From assembly GCA_019244235.1 (NCBI GenBank), contig JAFASY010000131.1, positions 1-36,032 on the forward strand: a stretch of 36,032 nucleotides of DNA, written 5' to 3'. This DNA comes from Chroococcidiopsidaceae cyanobacterium CP_BM_ER_R8_30. GTDB lineage: Bacteria; Cyanobacteriota; Cyanobacteriia; Cyanobacteriales; Chroococcidiopsidaceae. Position numbers and translations under genes: made by a program. The notes under the pieces were generated by a model. It saw nothing but the letters and a program-made list of their open reading frames with translations. It searched no databases and was not told the origin of the DNA. Below are positions 15,293 through 23,890 of the stretch, one piece after another (the stretch's first letter is position 1; every line of letters starts with the position of its first letter).

Positions 15293-15796
15293 TTATTGTC
15301 AGTGATACGTCTCCCATTACGAATCTTGCAGCGATCGCCCATCTTGATTTGCTTTTTGCAGCTCTATGAAAAGGTCATCATTCCAGCAGCGGTGTACCGT
15401 GAGTTGACGACGGCAGGGGAGGATATTCCCGGTTGCCGTGAGGTGCAGACGCTGGATTGGATTACGGTGCGATCGGTCAGCAATTCCGAGTTTGTCGCAT
15501 CGTGGCAGAACCAGTTGGATGAGGGTGAGGCAGAGGCGATCGCTTTAGCAATTGAGCTAAAAGCTGAGTGGTTGCTGATCGATGAGGAGTTGGGCAGGCG
15601 GGTTGCAGCGGAGTATCAGATTCAAATGACGGGTGTATTGGGCATTTTGATTGAAGCCAAACACCAAGGATTGATTTCAGCCGTTAAGCCCCTATTAGAT
15701 GCGCTAATAGATGCGCTAATCGAAACAGCCGATTTCTGGGTGAGCCAGCGACTTTATAACCGAGCTTTAGAAGCGGTGGAGGAACAGGAAGGATGA
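15289..15796 (+). pseudogene. DUF3368 PIN-domain toxin, frameshifted at a T run
   Basis: The GTG at 15289 overlaps the antitoxin stop (GTGA) and starts VIIVSDTSPITNLAAIAHLD, which carries the first PIN acid (Asp6). This frame runs into TGA at 15367-15369. The rest, LQLYEKVIIPAAVYREL, DEGEAEAIALA, WLLIDEELGRRVA, GVLGIL, continues in the +1 frame. A run of five T (15353-15357) marks the slip: with four T the family sequence LDLLLQLYEKVI is restored. So the full toxin of about 168 residues needs a frameshift, a repair or a sequencing correction. A 12-base tandem duplication (15696-15719) repeats DALI near the C-terminus in frame. The longest intact frame begins at 15296 and lacks the first catalytic acid. 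Confidence 0.85.
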
Positions 15797-15871
15797 GGCT
15801 GAAACCGTATCCTGAATACAAAGTCGAACTTTAGGAATCGTGTCGCCGACAAAAGCCCAACTTTTAAATAT

Positions 15872-16876
15872 CTAGGGCGAACTTGACTTTAAATTGGCAA
15901 ATGCACTCCGTAGTGCTTCGATGATTTCTCGGAGTCCGGCTTTGGTCTGCTCAAGCTCTGCGGCAAAACTTAAGAAGCAGTGGATCATGCCGTCGAAGCA
16001 TTTGTAGGTCACAGGGACGTTAGCCTCTCGCAACCGTTTGACATAGGCTTCTCCTTGGTCCCTTAACGGATCAAACTGGGCTGTCACAACTAGCGCTGAT
16101 GGTAATCCTCGCAAGTCTTCAGCACGTAAGGGTGAAGCATAAGGATGAGCCGCATCTGCCTCACTGTTGAGGTAATGCTTCCAGAACCAGCGCATGGCAT
16201 CCAGAGTCAGGTAGTAGCCTTTAGCGTTTTCAAGGGCAGAGGGACGCTCAAACTCGTAGTCAGTGCAGGGGTAAAGAAGCATTTGAAATACTAGCGGTGG
16301 GCTTCTACGCTCCCGTGCCATTAAAGCCACAACCGCTGTTAAGTTTCCACCACAGCTGTCGCCTCCAATGGCAATGTAAGTTGGATTGCCACCTAGCTCT
16401 TGAGCATGACTTGCCACCCAGGCAGTAGCAGCATAAGCATCTTCGACAGCAGCCGGGAACTTGTGTTCAGGTGCTAGGCGGTAGTTAACAGAGACCACGA
16501 TACAATTCACTCCATTAGCGAGCGCTCGACACAAACCGTCGTATGAGTCAATGCTGCAAGTTACCCAGCCACCACCATGAAAATACACAAGCACAGGCAG
16601 TGGATTACTGGATGCTGGTCGATACACCCGCACCTGGATCTGCCCTGCTGGTCCAGGAATCAAGCGGTCTTCCACGTTGGCAACGGCTTCCCGTTCCCCC
16701 CAAAGCTGTGAGTAGACAACTTCTCGAATCCGACGCGCTTCTTCAACTGGCAGCGTGATGACAGGAGGATGTAGTTTTTCTAGCTTGTCGAGTAGTCCAC
16801 GCACATCTGGAGCCAGCACCATTTTTCCTCCACTAGTTAAACGAAGTTGTCCTAAAGTAAATGAGTTGTCCTCCAT
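15872..16876 (-). CDS. Alpha/beta hydrolase, hormone-sensitive lipase type
   Basis: An esterase/lipase of about 334 residues (Abhydrolase_3). The oxyanion motif is YFHGGGW (100-104), the nucleophile Ser174 lies in GGDSCGGN (family usually GDSAGG), Asp269 lies in AQFDPLRDQG and His299 in GMIHCF. All catalytic residues are there, so it should hydrolyse short acyl esters. The N-terminal cap (about 1-85) is helical as in the family. The ATG at 16876 is taken; a TTG at 16900 with a distant GGAGG is an alternative. No signal peptide, hence cytoplasmic. It lies downstream of the secreted Pro-rich protein gene on the same strand. The natural substrate is unknown. Confidence 0.9.
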   Translation of the reverse strand: MEDNSFTLGQLRLTSGGKMVLAPDVRGLLDKLEKLHPPVITLPVEEARRIREVVYSQLWGEREAVANVEDRLIPGPAGQIQVRVYRPASSNPLPVLVYFHGGGWVTCSIDSYDGLCRALANGVNCIVVSVNYRLAPEHKFPAAVEDAYAATAWVASHAQELGGNPTYIAIGGDSCGGNLTAVVALMARERRSPPLVFQMLLYPCTDYEFERPSALENAKGYYLTLDAMRWFWKHYLNSEADAAHPYASPLRAEDLRGLPSALVVTAQFDPLRDQGEAYVKRLREANVPVTYKCFDGMIHCFLSFAAELEQTKAGLREIIEALRSAFANLKSSSP

Positions 16877-16918
16877 CTGTATGTTATGGCGCGCAAGCAA
16901 TTACTATGAGACCTCCGG

Positions 16919-17599
16919 CTATGGATTCGGCGACGGACCATAGGCGGGCGGTGGACCAGGTGGTGGAGCATAGGCAGGGGGTGGACCAGGTCGTCGCCTT
17001 GGTCTCTGCCTTGGCGGTCTGGGTGGCGGACCAATGGCTATCGGTTGATTGCTAACGCAACGGGAATTTAACGGGAACTGCTGGCACAAAATGCGCTGAC
17101 CTTCTGGTGAGAGCGGAATTGGTGGAAGTGCTATACCTGGTTGATATCCTGCTAGACCGTAGGCGACTGGTGGTCTAGGTGGCGGACTATAGGTAGGCGA
17201 GTAAAGAGACGGAACGGCAACAGTCTGTTGAGTGTTTGTGTTAGTGATGCTGTAGGCTTGGAAGGTTTGACCGAAGCTCGTCTGAATTCCAGGCACCCCG
17301 TAAACCCTAACTTCATCACCAGGTTGAGCTAAAGACTCTATGTTATTAGCAAGAGTTGGTGGTAAGAAAACTTGAAGACCATTCCTGAGTAGGAGACCCG
17401 AAACTAACCCTTGAGGCGTGAGCAGATACCGTCTTACATGGCTAGTAACGCTCGAAAAGGCATAGCTCTGGGGATAAACACCTGATGGACCAGGTGGTGG
17501 CAACTGAGCGAGAGCAGGGAACCCTGAACCTATTATCAAAAAAGCAGTAACTAACCCACTGCGCCAAATCGAGCTATGAAATCTTCTTTCTTGTTTCAT
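16919..17599 (-). CDS. Secreted Pro-rich protein with unnamed 70-residue domain
   Basis: About 226 residues. A signal peptide (MKQERRFHSSIWRSGLVTAF ... GFPALA-QL) is followed by a domain of about 70 residues (VRRYLLTPQGLVSGLLLRNG, VFLPPTL, SLAQPGDEVRVYGVPG, FQAYSITNTNTQQTV). The rest is Pro-rich (SPPPRPP, GPPPRPPRQRPRRRPGPPP, GPPPAYGPSPNP), with two cysteines (ILCQQFPLNSRC). The domain recurs in two other genes here and looks like a small beta-barrel (OB-like) by its strand-turn pattern, but I know no name. The GTG at 17629 is in frame; the ATG at 17599 starts the signal peptide and is preferred. It is the downstream copy of a tandem pair sharing the leader TTCAACACC. Confidence 0.72.
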   Translation of the reverse strand: MKQERRFHSSIWRSGLVTAFLIIGSGFPALAQLPPPGPSGVYPQSYAFSSVTSHVRRYLLTPQGLVSGLLLRNGLQVFLPPTLANNIESLAQPGDEVRVYGVPGIQTSFGQTFQAYSITNTNTQQTVAVPSLYSPTYSPPPRPPVAYGLAGYQPGIALPPIPLSPEGQRILCQQFPLNSRCVSNQPIAIGPPPRPPRQRPRRRPGPPPAYAPPPGPPPAYGPSPNP

Positions 17600-17629
17600 G
17601 AGTGGAATTTTGGTGTTGAATACAATCAC

Positions 17630-18073
17630 TTAAAAGCGCGAGATCAGCACGACGCCACCGATTAGCAGGAGGGCACCCAGACCGCGCATCAAGTTGAAGG
17701 AGTGTGGCTCAACACGCAGCAGGCCGAAGTTGTCAATGGCGAGGGACATGATGAGCGCGGCAGTAACGTTGAGCGCGGTGTAAGTGCCCGCGCCAACCAC
17801 AGAAATGAGCGTCAGTCCGGCATATACAGCCACCGCACCGACTAACCCAGCCAAGGGTGCCCACCAAGGCATTTGCAGGATGTCTCGGTAGGATGGCAGC
17901 GGCTTCGGGAAGACAGCGACAGCGCAGATGAAAAAGGCGACGATGAGACTGAAAGAGACCAGTGAGGCAAGCCACGGGTTTTTCAACGAGCGATAAAGCT
18001 GCGCGTTCATGGCCGAGCCGCAGGCTTGAAGCAGACCGCCGATGATGATGAAAAGGTAGATGCCGATTTTCAT
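17630..18073 (-). CDS. YdcZ-type DMT superfamily transporter (DUF606)
   Basis: A 147-residue membrane protein with about five helices, matching the YdcZ/DUF606 branch of the drug/metabolite transporters: GGLLQACGSAMNAQLYRSL, NPWLASLVSFS, PWWAPLAGLVGAVAVYAGL, NVTAALIMSLAIDNFGL and LGALLLIGGVVL. Members are single short units that pair up, but substrates are mostly unknown. The gene lies between two tandem copies of the Pro-rich domain genes, and its bases (many GCG, GGC, CAG) look richer in G+C than those of its neighbours, so it probably arrived later. No clear ribosome site is seen before the ATG. Its TAA directly abuts the leader of the next copy. Confidence 0.8.
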   Translation of the reverse strand: MKIGIYLFIIIGGLLQACGSAMNAQLYRSLKNPWLASLVSFSLIVAFFICAVAVFPKPLPSYRDILQMPWWAPLAGLVGAVAVYAGLTLISVVGAGTYTALNVTAALIMSLAIDNFGLLRVEPHSFNLMRGLGALLLIGGVVLISRF

Positions 18074-18135
18074 GTGGATGTGGAGGTGCGGATGGAGCAG
18101 GTTTCCATTCGATTAATTTTCAAGCTATCTACTTC

Positions 18136-18664
18136 TTAGCCAGGTGGTAGGGGTCCTGGAGGTGGACCGTAAGCTGGAGGCGGTCCTGGAGGTCCCGGCG
18201 GAGGTCCTGGAGGTGGACCGTAAGCTGGAGGCGGTCCTGGAGGGGGACCGTAGTTTGGTGAATAAGATTGAGCAGTAATCGTGCGCTGGGTATCGGTGTT
18301 CGTAATACTGTAGGCTTGAATTACCTGACCAAAGTTATTTGGTGCTCCTGGCACTCCGTCTACCGTAACGAGATCGCCAGGTTGAGCAATACTTATCAGG
18401 CTATTAGATAGATTTGGCGGTATCCAAACCTGGACACCGTTACGCAGGAGTAATCCCACTACATTTCCTTGCGCATCAAGTAGATACTGCTTGATATGGC
18501 TAGTAAATCTTGTAGGAGCGTATCCTGTATCCTGATTCATAGGCTCCTACAGGAGGTGTAGATGTGGGTTGAGCTTTAGCAGGAAGTCCATGACTTAACA
18601 CCAAGAGCGTTGCACCTAACCCTCCTATTCCAACAGCATCCTTGAGCCTTATGTACTGGTTCAT
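18136..18664 (-). pseudogene. Secreted Pro-rich domain protein, broken by a 7-bp duplication
   Basis: The ATG at 18664 begins a signal peptide (MNQYIRLKDAVGIGGLGATL, then LSHGLPAKAQP) that runs on as STPPVGAYESG before the frame is lost. The mature part continues in another frame as GYAPTRFTSHIKQYLLD with the unnamed domain (GLLLRNGVQVWIPP, SIAQPGDLVTVDGVPG, IQAYSITNTDTQRTI) and a Pro-rich tail (PPPGPPPAYGPPPG). GTATCCT is present twice in tandem at 18520-18533; removing one copy restores one frame of 173 residues that matches the paralogue at 16919. The ORF from 18540 alone would lack the signal peptide. The tail holds a 41-base direct repeat (18152-18192 and 18203-18243). Confidence 0.82.
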
Positions 18665-18713
18665 GGTGAAATTCCGGTGTTGAACGCGATCTAAATCATT
18701 AATAGTGCAAAAA

Positions 18714-19919
18714 TCATGCCAGCCATTGAATCCAGAAGTAGGCTATTGCCGAAGTTAAAAGCGTCAGCGGTAGACCAAAGCGCAAATGTTCCCAAAATGT
18801 TAGGTGATGACCTTCTTTAGCCACAGCTTCAGCAACAATGAGGTTGGCGACTGAACCTAGTAGAGTTAGATTCCCAGCTAGAGTAGATGCCGCCGCTAGT
18901 AGCAGCCAAGATTGAGTATCGCCATGAGGGATGAGATGTTGCAGTAGTAACACTGCTGGGACATTGGAAATTAAGTTCGAGAGTACAACACTCCCCCCTA
19001 GTAAACCTAGGTGGGTATGAACTAAACCTGTAAACAAACCTAAAAATCCTAATTTCTGAGTGCCTAGAGTCAGGATAAATAGTCCAGAAAACATCACCAG
19101 GAGATTCCAGTCCACCTGCTGCAAGATTTTCTGTGGCTTCACCCGTCGCGTTACTAGTAGTAAGCTAGCCGCTATCAAGGTAGCTAAGCTTGGTTCTATA
19201 CCAACTAAGAAAGCAACTAATAAACCCGCACTCACCAAAAGACTCTTAGTTAGTAGAGGCTTGAAAACTCGATATCGTGGAGAATTGTCAATCGAGCAGG
19301 GTTTGGTAGAGCGTACATCCGGGTAAAGAAACCATAGCAAGCCTACTTGAACTACCAAGCTGATCAAAGCCACTGGAGTGAGTGACTTGGCAAAGTTAAG
19401 ATAGCTGATGCCAGAAAATGAGCCTATCAGAATATTTTGCGGGTTGCCAGTTATAGTCGCTACAGAGCCAAGGTTAGTAGCTCCAGCCAAAGCCAGTAAA
19501 TAAGGAATAGGTTTAAGACTAAGCGCTGTAGTTAGCCCTAGAGTTAGGGGTGTCAGGACGATCGCAATGGTGTCGTTTAAAAACAAGGCTGAGAGGATGC
19601 CACTACCGAAAGTTAAGGCAACCAACAGCCCCAAAGGACTGCGGGTTATACGTATTAGGTAATCGAGAGCTAGTTGAAAAAAACCAGAACAAGTCAGGTT
19701 GGCATTGATCACCATCATGCTCAACAGAAAGATGATGGTTTTGTAGTCAATCGCTTGCCAAGCTTCTTTAAGGTCTACCAGTCTCAGAAGAATTAAGCAG
19801 GCAGCCCCAACTAAGGCAATCGTGGCGCGATTCATCCGTAAACCGGGCAAATACCCTAGCCCGATTCCCACGTAGCTTACTACTAGCACAACATATCTAA
19901 TGTACTTGAGGACAATCAT
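18714..19919 (-). CDS. ArsB/SLC13-type anion transporter
   Basis: An integral membrane protein of about 401 residues with roughly eleven helices. Signatures of the ion transporter superfamily are clear: SALFLNDTIAIVLTPLTLGL in the first half, then GATNLGSVATITGNPQNILIG, and in the second half a matching inverted repeat SNLISNVPAVLLL and GNLTLLGSVANLIVAEAVA. Substrates in the family include arsenite, di- and tricarboxylates, sulfate or sodium; none can be picked. The ATG at 19919 overlaps the TGA of the MFS gene as ATGA, so the two are translated together; the in-frame start at 19943 is rejected. Confidence 0.87.
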   Translation of the reverse strand: MIVLKYIRYVVLVVSYVGIGLGYLPGLRMNRATIALVGAACLILLRLVDLKEAWQAIDYKTIIFLLSMMVINANLTCSGFFQLALDYLIRITRSPLGLLVALTFGSGILSALFLNDTIAIVLTPLTLGLTTALSLKPIPYLLALAGATNLGSVATITGNPQNILIGSFSGISYLNFAKSLTPVALISLVVQVGLLWFLYPDVRSTKPCSIDNSPRYRVFKPLLTKSLLVSAGLLVAFLVGIEPSLATLIAASLLLVTRRVKPQKILQQVDWNLLVMFSGLFILTLGTQKLGFLGLFTGLVHTHLGLLGGSVVLSNLISNVPAVLLLQHLIPHGDTQSWLLLAAASTLAGNLTLLGSVANLIVAEAVAKEGHHLTFWEHLRFGLPLTLLTSAIAYFWIQWLA

Positions 19920-21202
19920 GCCTGCTGCTCTCCTATCTGCCAATCTCGCCCTACCTTGGTTTCAGGCATAGCGAACCAGAAAAACACTAAAGCACTAAGC
20001 GCGATCGCCGCCATCGACAGAAAAGCGGCATCATAACCTGCATACTTAGCTACATATCCGGCGACCAAATTACTGAGAGAAGCACCAATACCAACAGCAG
20101 TACCAATTGCCCCTTGCGTCACATTAAAGCGACCTGTTCCCTTTGTCAGATCGGCAATGACAAGAAGCTGCATTATACCAAAAGTACCCGCCCCGACTCC
20201 GTCAAGGAGTTGCACAGAAACTAGAAAATAAGGATTGTCGTTCAGGGTATAAAGCAGCCCGCGAATTGGCAAGGCAATAAAGGCAATTGAGTAGAGCGGT
20301 TTTCGTTTACTAACGCTAGCCCGACGACCAATCCAAATCCCCAGTGGGATTATGACTAGCTGAGCTACTATGATGCAGGCTGACATATAGAGCGAGGGGT
20401 TGCTCCCCTTTTTCGAGAGCACTTCCCCAACTAGAGGCAACATAGACGCATTGGCAAAATGAAACAAGACGGCGCACAAGGCAAAGATGAAAACCCTGCG
20501 ATCTTGCAACAAAGCTTTAACGTTTGAAATCTGAGCTTGTGGCAGCACGCTGCTAAAGGCGGCTCCGGCAGAACGTTGGGGCTGTTCTTTTGTTCCGTCA
20601 TCACCGCCGCGAGCCACTATGTAATTAATGTCTCGATCTCGTATTCTCAGCACTGAGACGATGACAGCGATAGACATAATGGCAACAAAGTAAAATATAT
20701 ATGCGCGTCCAATAAAGTCGCCAATTAAACCTGCTAGTAGAGCCGCGACTACATTGCCTACAGAACTAATAGAATGGTTCCGTCCAATCTGCTTGTCCAG
20801 GTTTTTACGCCCTACCAACCCTAGGGAGATGGCAGCTATAGTAGGTCCAAAAAATGCCCCCACGATGGCAGTGAAGGCTTGAGAGCAGAGGATAACAGGG
20901 AAAGTCGGGAATAGGACGATTGCTACGGAACACATAGCAAGTAGCAATGCCGCCACAGCTACGAGCATTCGTTTCTGTCGAGTGCGGTCAATAATAGCTC
21001 CAGCTGGTGTTTGCGCCAACACTCCAACTATTCCCGCAGTCGTCATGACTAGACCAACCCGTGCTGGAGACCAATGAAGACTGGCTGTCAGAAAAACAAC
21101 TAGAAAAGGTCCTACTCCCCCTTGAATATCAGCAAGGAAGAAGTTTAAGAAGTCAAGCGCTCGTAAACTTTGTTGGCGTAATGATGTTAGCTTATTGCCC
21201 AC
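19916..21202 (-). CDS. MFS transporter, first of two paralogues
   Basis: A 428-residue major facilitator with twelve helices. The start is a GTG at 21202 with AGGGG five bases upstream. The N-terminus LRALDFLNFFLADIQGGVGP is nearly the same as in the transporter at 22332 (LQGLDFLNLFLADVQTGVGP); AGAIIDRTRQKR is the MFS loop motif A. A cytoplasmic linker of about 40 residues (DINYIVARGGDDGTKEQPQR) separates the halves; the second half has CAVLFHFANASMLPLVGEVL and LIVIADLTKGTGRFN-like segments. It is probably an exporter of a small molecule. The gene is coupled to the anion transporter by a 4-base overlap. Confidence 0.88.
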   Translation of the reverse strand: MGNKLTSLRQQSLRALDFLNFFLADIQGGVGPFLVVFLTASLHWSPARVGLVMTTAGIVGVLAQTPAGAIIDRTRQKRMLVAVAALLLAMCSVAIVLFPTFPVILCSQAFTAIVGAFFGPTIAAISLGLVGRKNLDKQIGRNHSISSVGNVVAALLAGLIGDFIGRAYIFYFVAIMSIAVIVSVLRIRDRDINYIVARGGDDGTKEQPQRSAGAAFSSVLPQAQISNVKALLQDRRVFIFALCAVLFHFANASMLPLVGEVLSKKGSNPSLYMSACIIVAQLVIIPLGIWIGRRASVSKRKPLYSIAFIALPIRGLLYTLNDNPYFLVSVQLLDGVGAGTFGIMQLLVIADLTKGTGRFNVTQGAIGTAVGIGASLSNLVAGYVAKYAGYDAAFLSMAAIALSALVFFWFAMPETKVGRDWQIGEQQA

Positions 21203-21287
21203 AGGTTCCCCTTCAATGTAGTCAAAATGCCTAGCCTAGAAAGACTCTAGTAGCATTAACGGGACAGTTTCAGGCTTAAAAGAATTT

Positions 21288-22253
21288 TTATGGCAAAGCG
21301 TGGCGCTGAAAGAAATCCCATATTGTCTGACTAGCGTTCATCCCAGATCTAATGCTCTGATCCTGTTTGGCGTTTTCCGAAGCGCCACCGGGCCAAGAGT
21401 GTCCCATGCCTTCCACACTTATAAGCATCACTTCTGCACCACCATGACAACCTGAGTAGCGAGAGATCTCAACTTTGGTGCTATGGTTGGAAACAGTATT
21501 GGCAAGCGGTTCTACTTTTTTTGCATTTAAGGCACAACCGTTATGCTGTTGCCAAATCTCTGCCGTTTTAGGTACAGACAGAACCTCTCTAACATCGTCC
21601 ACTTTGCCACCTGGGTAAGGTACAGACTCATCACCTTTACCATTGATCATGAGTAGCGAGACAGGAGTTTGAGGTTTACAACTAGGAGCGACATTTACTG
21701 GTAAAGTACCAGCTACGGAAGCAAATGCAGCTATCCGATCGGATAGATTACAGGCAAGGGTTTGGGTTAAAATTGCACCACTAGAAAAGCCTGTAGCGTA
21801 AATTCTTTGGCGATCAATGTTTCTAATCTGCTGGAGATGCTCGATTAATGCTGATATAAAGGAGGCATTATTCCTATCTATCTGTGAGGAGGAATAATGC
21901 CTGACTTGATTCCAGCGACCATTAATTCCATCTGGATAAACAACAATAAATCCTTTTTGATCTGCTAACTCATCGAAACGGGTAGCATTGGCAATTGCTC
22001 TACCACTGCTGCGACTGCCATGAAACACCAGAACTAATGGCATGGGATGATTTGACTGATAAGACTTTGGAGTATGAAGATAGTAGGTTTGGAGCCGCCC
22101 TTGATAAAGCAGTCCCCCAGAGCCATCACTGCTAGGCAATTTTGCCGCAGGCGGAGCTGTTTCCTGCGCTTGAATTGAATTGCAGGCTGTCATTGAACTC
22201 ATTAAAAGTAGGCCAGTAACTATTGACCTTAAATTGTCGTGATTGAGATACAT
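21288..22253 (-). CDS. Lipoprotein esterase, PHB depolymerase/feruloyl esterase type
   Basis: About 321 residues. A lipoprotein signal ends in MTAC with Cys24 as lipid site, then a short linker and an esterase domain of the PHB-depolymerase/LpqC kind: HGSRSSG (oxyanion), YATGFSSGAI with nucleophile Ser157, acid Asp208 in GKGDESVPYPG and His285 in GMGHSWPGG. All residues are present, so it should cleave esters such as hydroxyalkanoates or feruloyl groups outside the membrane. A TTG at 22265 is in frame, but the ATG at 22253 starts the signal sequence. It lies between two paralogous MFS genes on one strand, which suggests uptake or export of the cleaved compound. Confidence 0.87.
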   Translation of the reverse strand: MYLNHDNLRSIVTGLLLMSSMTACNSIQAQETAPPAAKLPSSDGSGGLLYQGRLQTYYLHTPKSYQSNHPMPLVLVFHGSRSSGRAIANATRFDELADQKGFIVVYPDGINGRWNQVRHYSSSQIDRNNASFISALIEHLQQIRNIDRQRIYATGFSSGAILTQTLACNLSDRIAAFASVAGTLPVNVAPSCKPQTPVSLLMINGKGDESVPYPGGKVDDVREVLSVPKTAEIWQQHNGCALNAKKVEPLANTVSNHSTKVEISRYSGCHGGAEVMLISVEGMGHSWPGGASENAKQDQSIRSGMNASQTIWDFFQRHALP

Positions 22254-22331
22254 AATGGCTTTCAAGCATTAGCAAGGTGAGGACTTGTGTGCGGTCGGGC
22301 ATCAATACGAAGAATGTGTTTAGAGCCAGAA

Positions 22332-23594
22332 TCAGGTTGACGCTGTAGCCTGGTTTCTCTTCAGTTTTTTTGCTGTTTTAGTTTCGGGTACGAAGAACAA
22401 CAAAACGGCAAAAGCGACAGCGGCGATCGCTGCCAGCATCAAAAAACCGACATCATAACCGGCTCTTTGGACTACAAACCCAGCAGTTAAATTGCTAAAG
22501 AAGCTGCCAATTCCTATGCAGGCAGCAAGCACCCCTTGCGTCAGGTTAAAGCGCCCCGTTCCCCTAGTTAAATCTGCAATCATAAGGACGGAAAGCACGC
22601 TGAAAATACCGCTTGCTACTCCGTCTAGAATTTGCACAGCAACTAAATAATAGGGATCGTGCCAGAGCGTGTAAAGTACCCCGCGAATGGGCAATACACC
22701 AAAGCCAAATAGGAAGATTGGTTTACGCCCAGCTTCTGCTAAACGACCAACTATGGCTGATATGGGTGCCATGACAAGCTGAGCCACAATGATGCAGGCA
22801 GACAGATACTTAATGGAATCTGAGGGACTTCCCTTTGCCAGTAGTTGACCGACAAGGGGCAACATTGCTGCATTGCCAAAGTGAAAAATGACAACTGCAA
22901 TACAGAACATAAGCAATGGGCGATTGCTCAACAGCTTTAATAAGCTAGCGGGTTGATGCTGATGTCCTGCTTCCTCCCCCGATTCGTCTTCTTCTTCTCC
23001 ACCACCACGCGCTAGTTCCTGGTCAATTTCTCGATAACGAATTCTGCAAACCGAAATGCCGCTGCCGACTGCCATAGCCGCAATCACAAAAAAGATTCCC
23101 TTTTGTGCCACAAAACTAACTAAAGCAGACAAAACAGCAGCAATGACGTTGCCTGAATGATTAAAAGCCTGAATCCGACCAGTCCGCCGATCAAATTTAC
23201 TACGTCCCACCAGCCCCAGCGTAATAGCGGCAATAGCTGGTGGGAAAATCGCTGCTGCGACACCGATTAAAATTTGACAGCCCATGACCACTGGAAGAGT
23301 CGGAAACAGGGCTATCCCGAAGCAACCGATAGTGACGAACACAGCACCCAGTACGATTAATGTTCGTTTCTGGTACAGCCGATCTACCAAAGCACCTGCT
23401 GGTGCTTGGGCAATGACTGTAGCGATTGTTGAAGTGGACAAGGCAACCCCGATATCAGCTGAGTTCCAATGTTCTGAAGCTTTCAAGAAGGCACTGAGAT
23501 ATGGTCCAACGCCAGTCTGCACATCGGCTAAGAATAGATTTAAGAAATCGAGTCCCTGCAAACTTTTCTTGCTCGGTCCTATCTTGTTTGGCAT
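22332..23594 (-). CDS. MFS transporter, second of two paralogues
   Basis: A 420-residue major facilitator with twelve helices, paralogous to the one at 19916: LDFLNLFLADVQTGVGPYL, APAGALVDRLYQKRTL, LGLVGRSKFDRRTGRIQAFN, FHFGNAAMLPLVGQLLAKGS, LMIADLTRGTGRFNLTQG, AGYDVGF, FFVPETKTAK. The central linker here is acidic (ARGGGEEEDESGEEAGHQHQ). MFS proteins of this group are annotated as multidrug or sugar-type exporters; the substrate is unknown. It is first of the minus-strand series MFS-esterase-MFS-anion transporter, with 78 to 85 bases between members. ATG start; no strong ribosome site. Confidence 0.88.
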   Translation of the reverse strand: MPNKIGPSKKSLQGLDFLNLFLADVQTGVGPYLSAFLKASEHWNSADIGVALSTSTIATVIAQAPAGALVDRLYQKRTLIVLGAVFVTIGCFGIALFPTLPVVMGCQILIGVAAAIFPPAIAAITLGLVGRSKFDRRTGRIQAFNHSGNVIAAVLSALVSFVAQKGIFFVIAAMAVGSGISVCRIRYREIDQELARGGGEEEDESGEEAGHQHQPASLLKLLSNRPLLMFCIAVVIFHFGNAAMLPLVGQLLAKGSPSDSIKYLSACIIVAQLVMAPISAIVGRLAEAGRKPIFLFGFGVLPIRGVLYTLWHDPYYLVAVQILDGVASGIFSVLSVLMIADLTRGTGRFNLTQGVLAACIGIGSFFSNLTAGFVVQRAGYDVGFLMLAAIAAVAFAVLLFFVPETKTAKKLKRNQATAST

Positions 23595-23890
23595 ACGTTT
23601 TGCTTACATTGGGTTGAGGAATTGCGCTTTGTCTGCTAACACATGTTCTGATTTCTAAATGAAAATAAAGATATGTAAAACTGTGTTAAAAATTATCTAC
23701 TTTAGAGCAGAGATTAAGTAACAATGCTTAGATCTTTCACTTTAAAGCGGATTTCAAATTACTAGATGTGTTGCTCCTGAGTTTGAGCTTGCTTAAGGCA
23801 GCTGCCTTAAGCAGCTCCGGCAGAACGTTGAGTGAGTAGCGGATGCCACAGGATCTGATTCTAGGTAATACAAATTAGGTGCTGAAAGGC
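23595..23890. other. Gap with palindrome and an MFS linker relic
   Basis: About 296 bases. A perfect 22-nt palindrome centred on GGCAGCTGCC lies at 23791-23812; with flanking GAGCT/AGCTC and one unpaired T it makes a hairpin of 16 bp (23785-23817). On the minus strand 23830-23777 resembles the MFS linker coding at 20578-20525: GCTCCGGCAGAACGTTG (plus strand) is identical in both. The left part (about 23650-23750) is AT-rich and may hold the promoter of the MFS gene at 23594. No gene is seen. Confidence 0.5.

Noticed and set aside
18140-18260. Tandem repeats in the Pro-rich tail as a separate repeat element
   Set aside because: The 41-base direct repeat is offset by 51 bases, a multiple of three, and simply codes for the Pro-Gly-rich tail.
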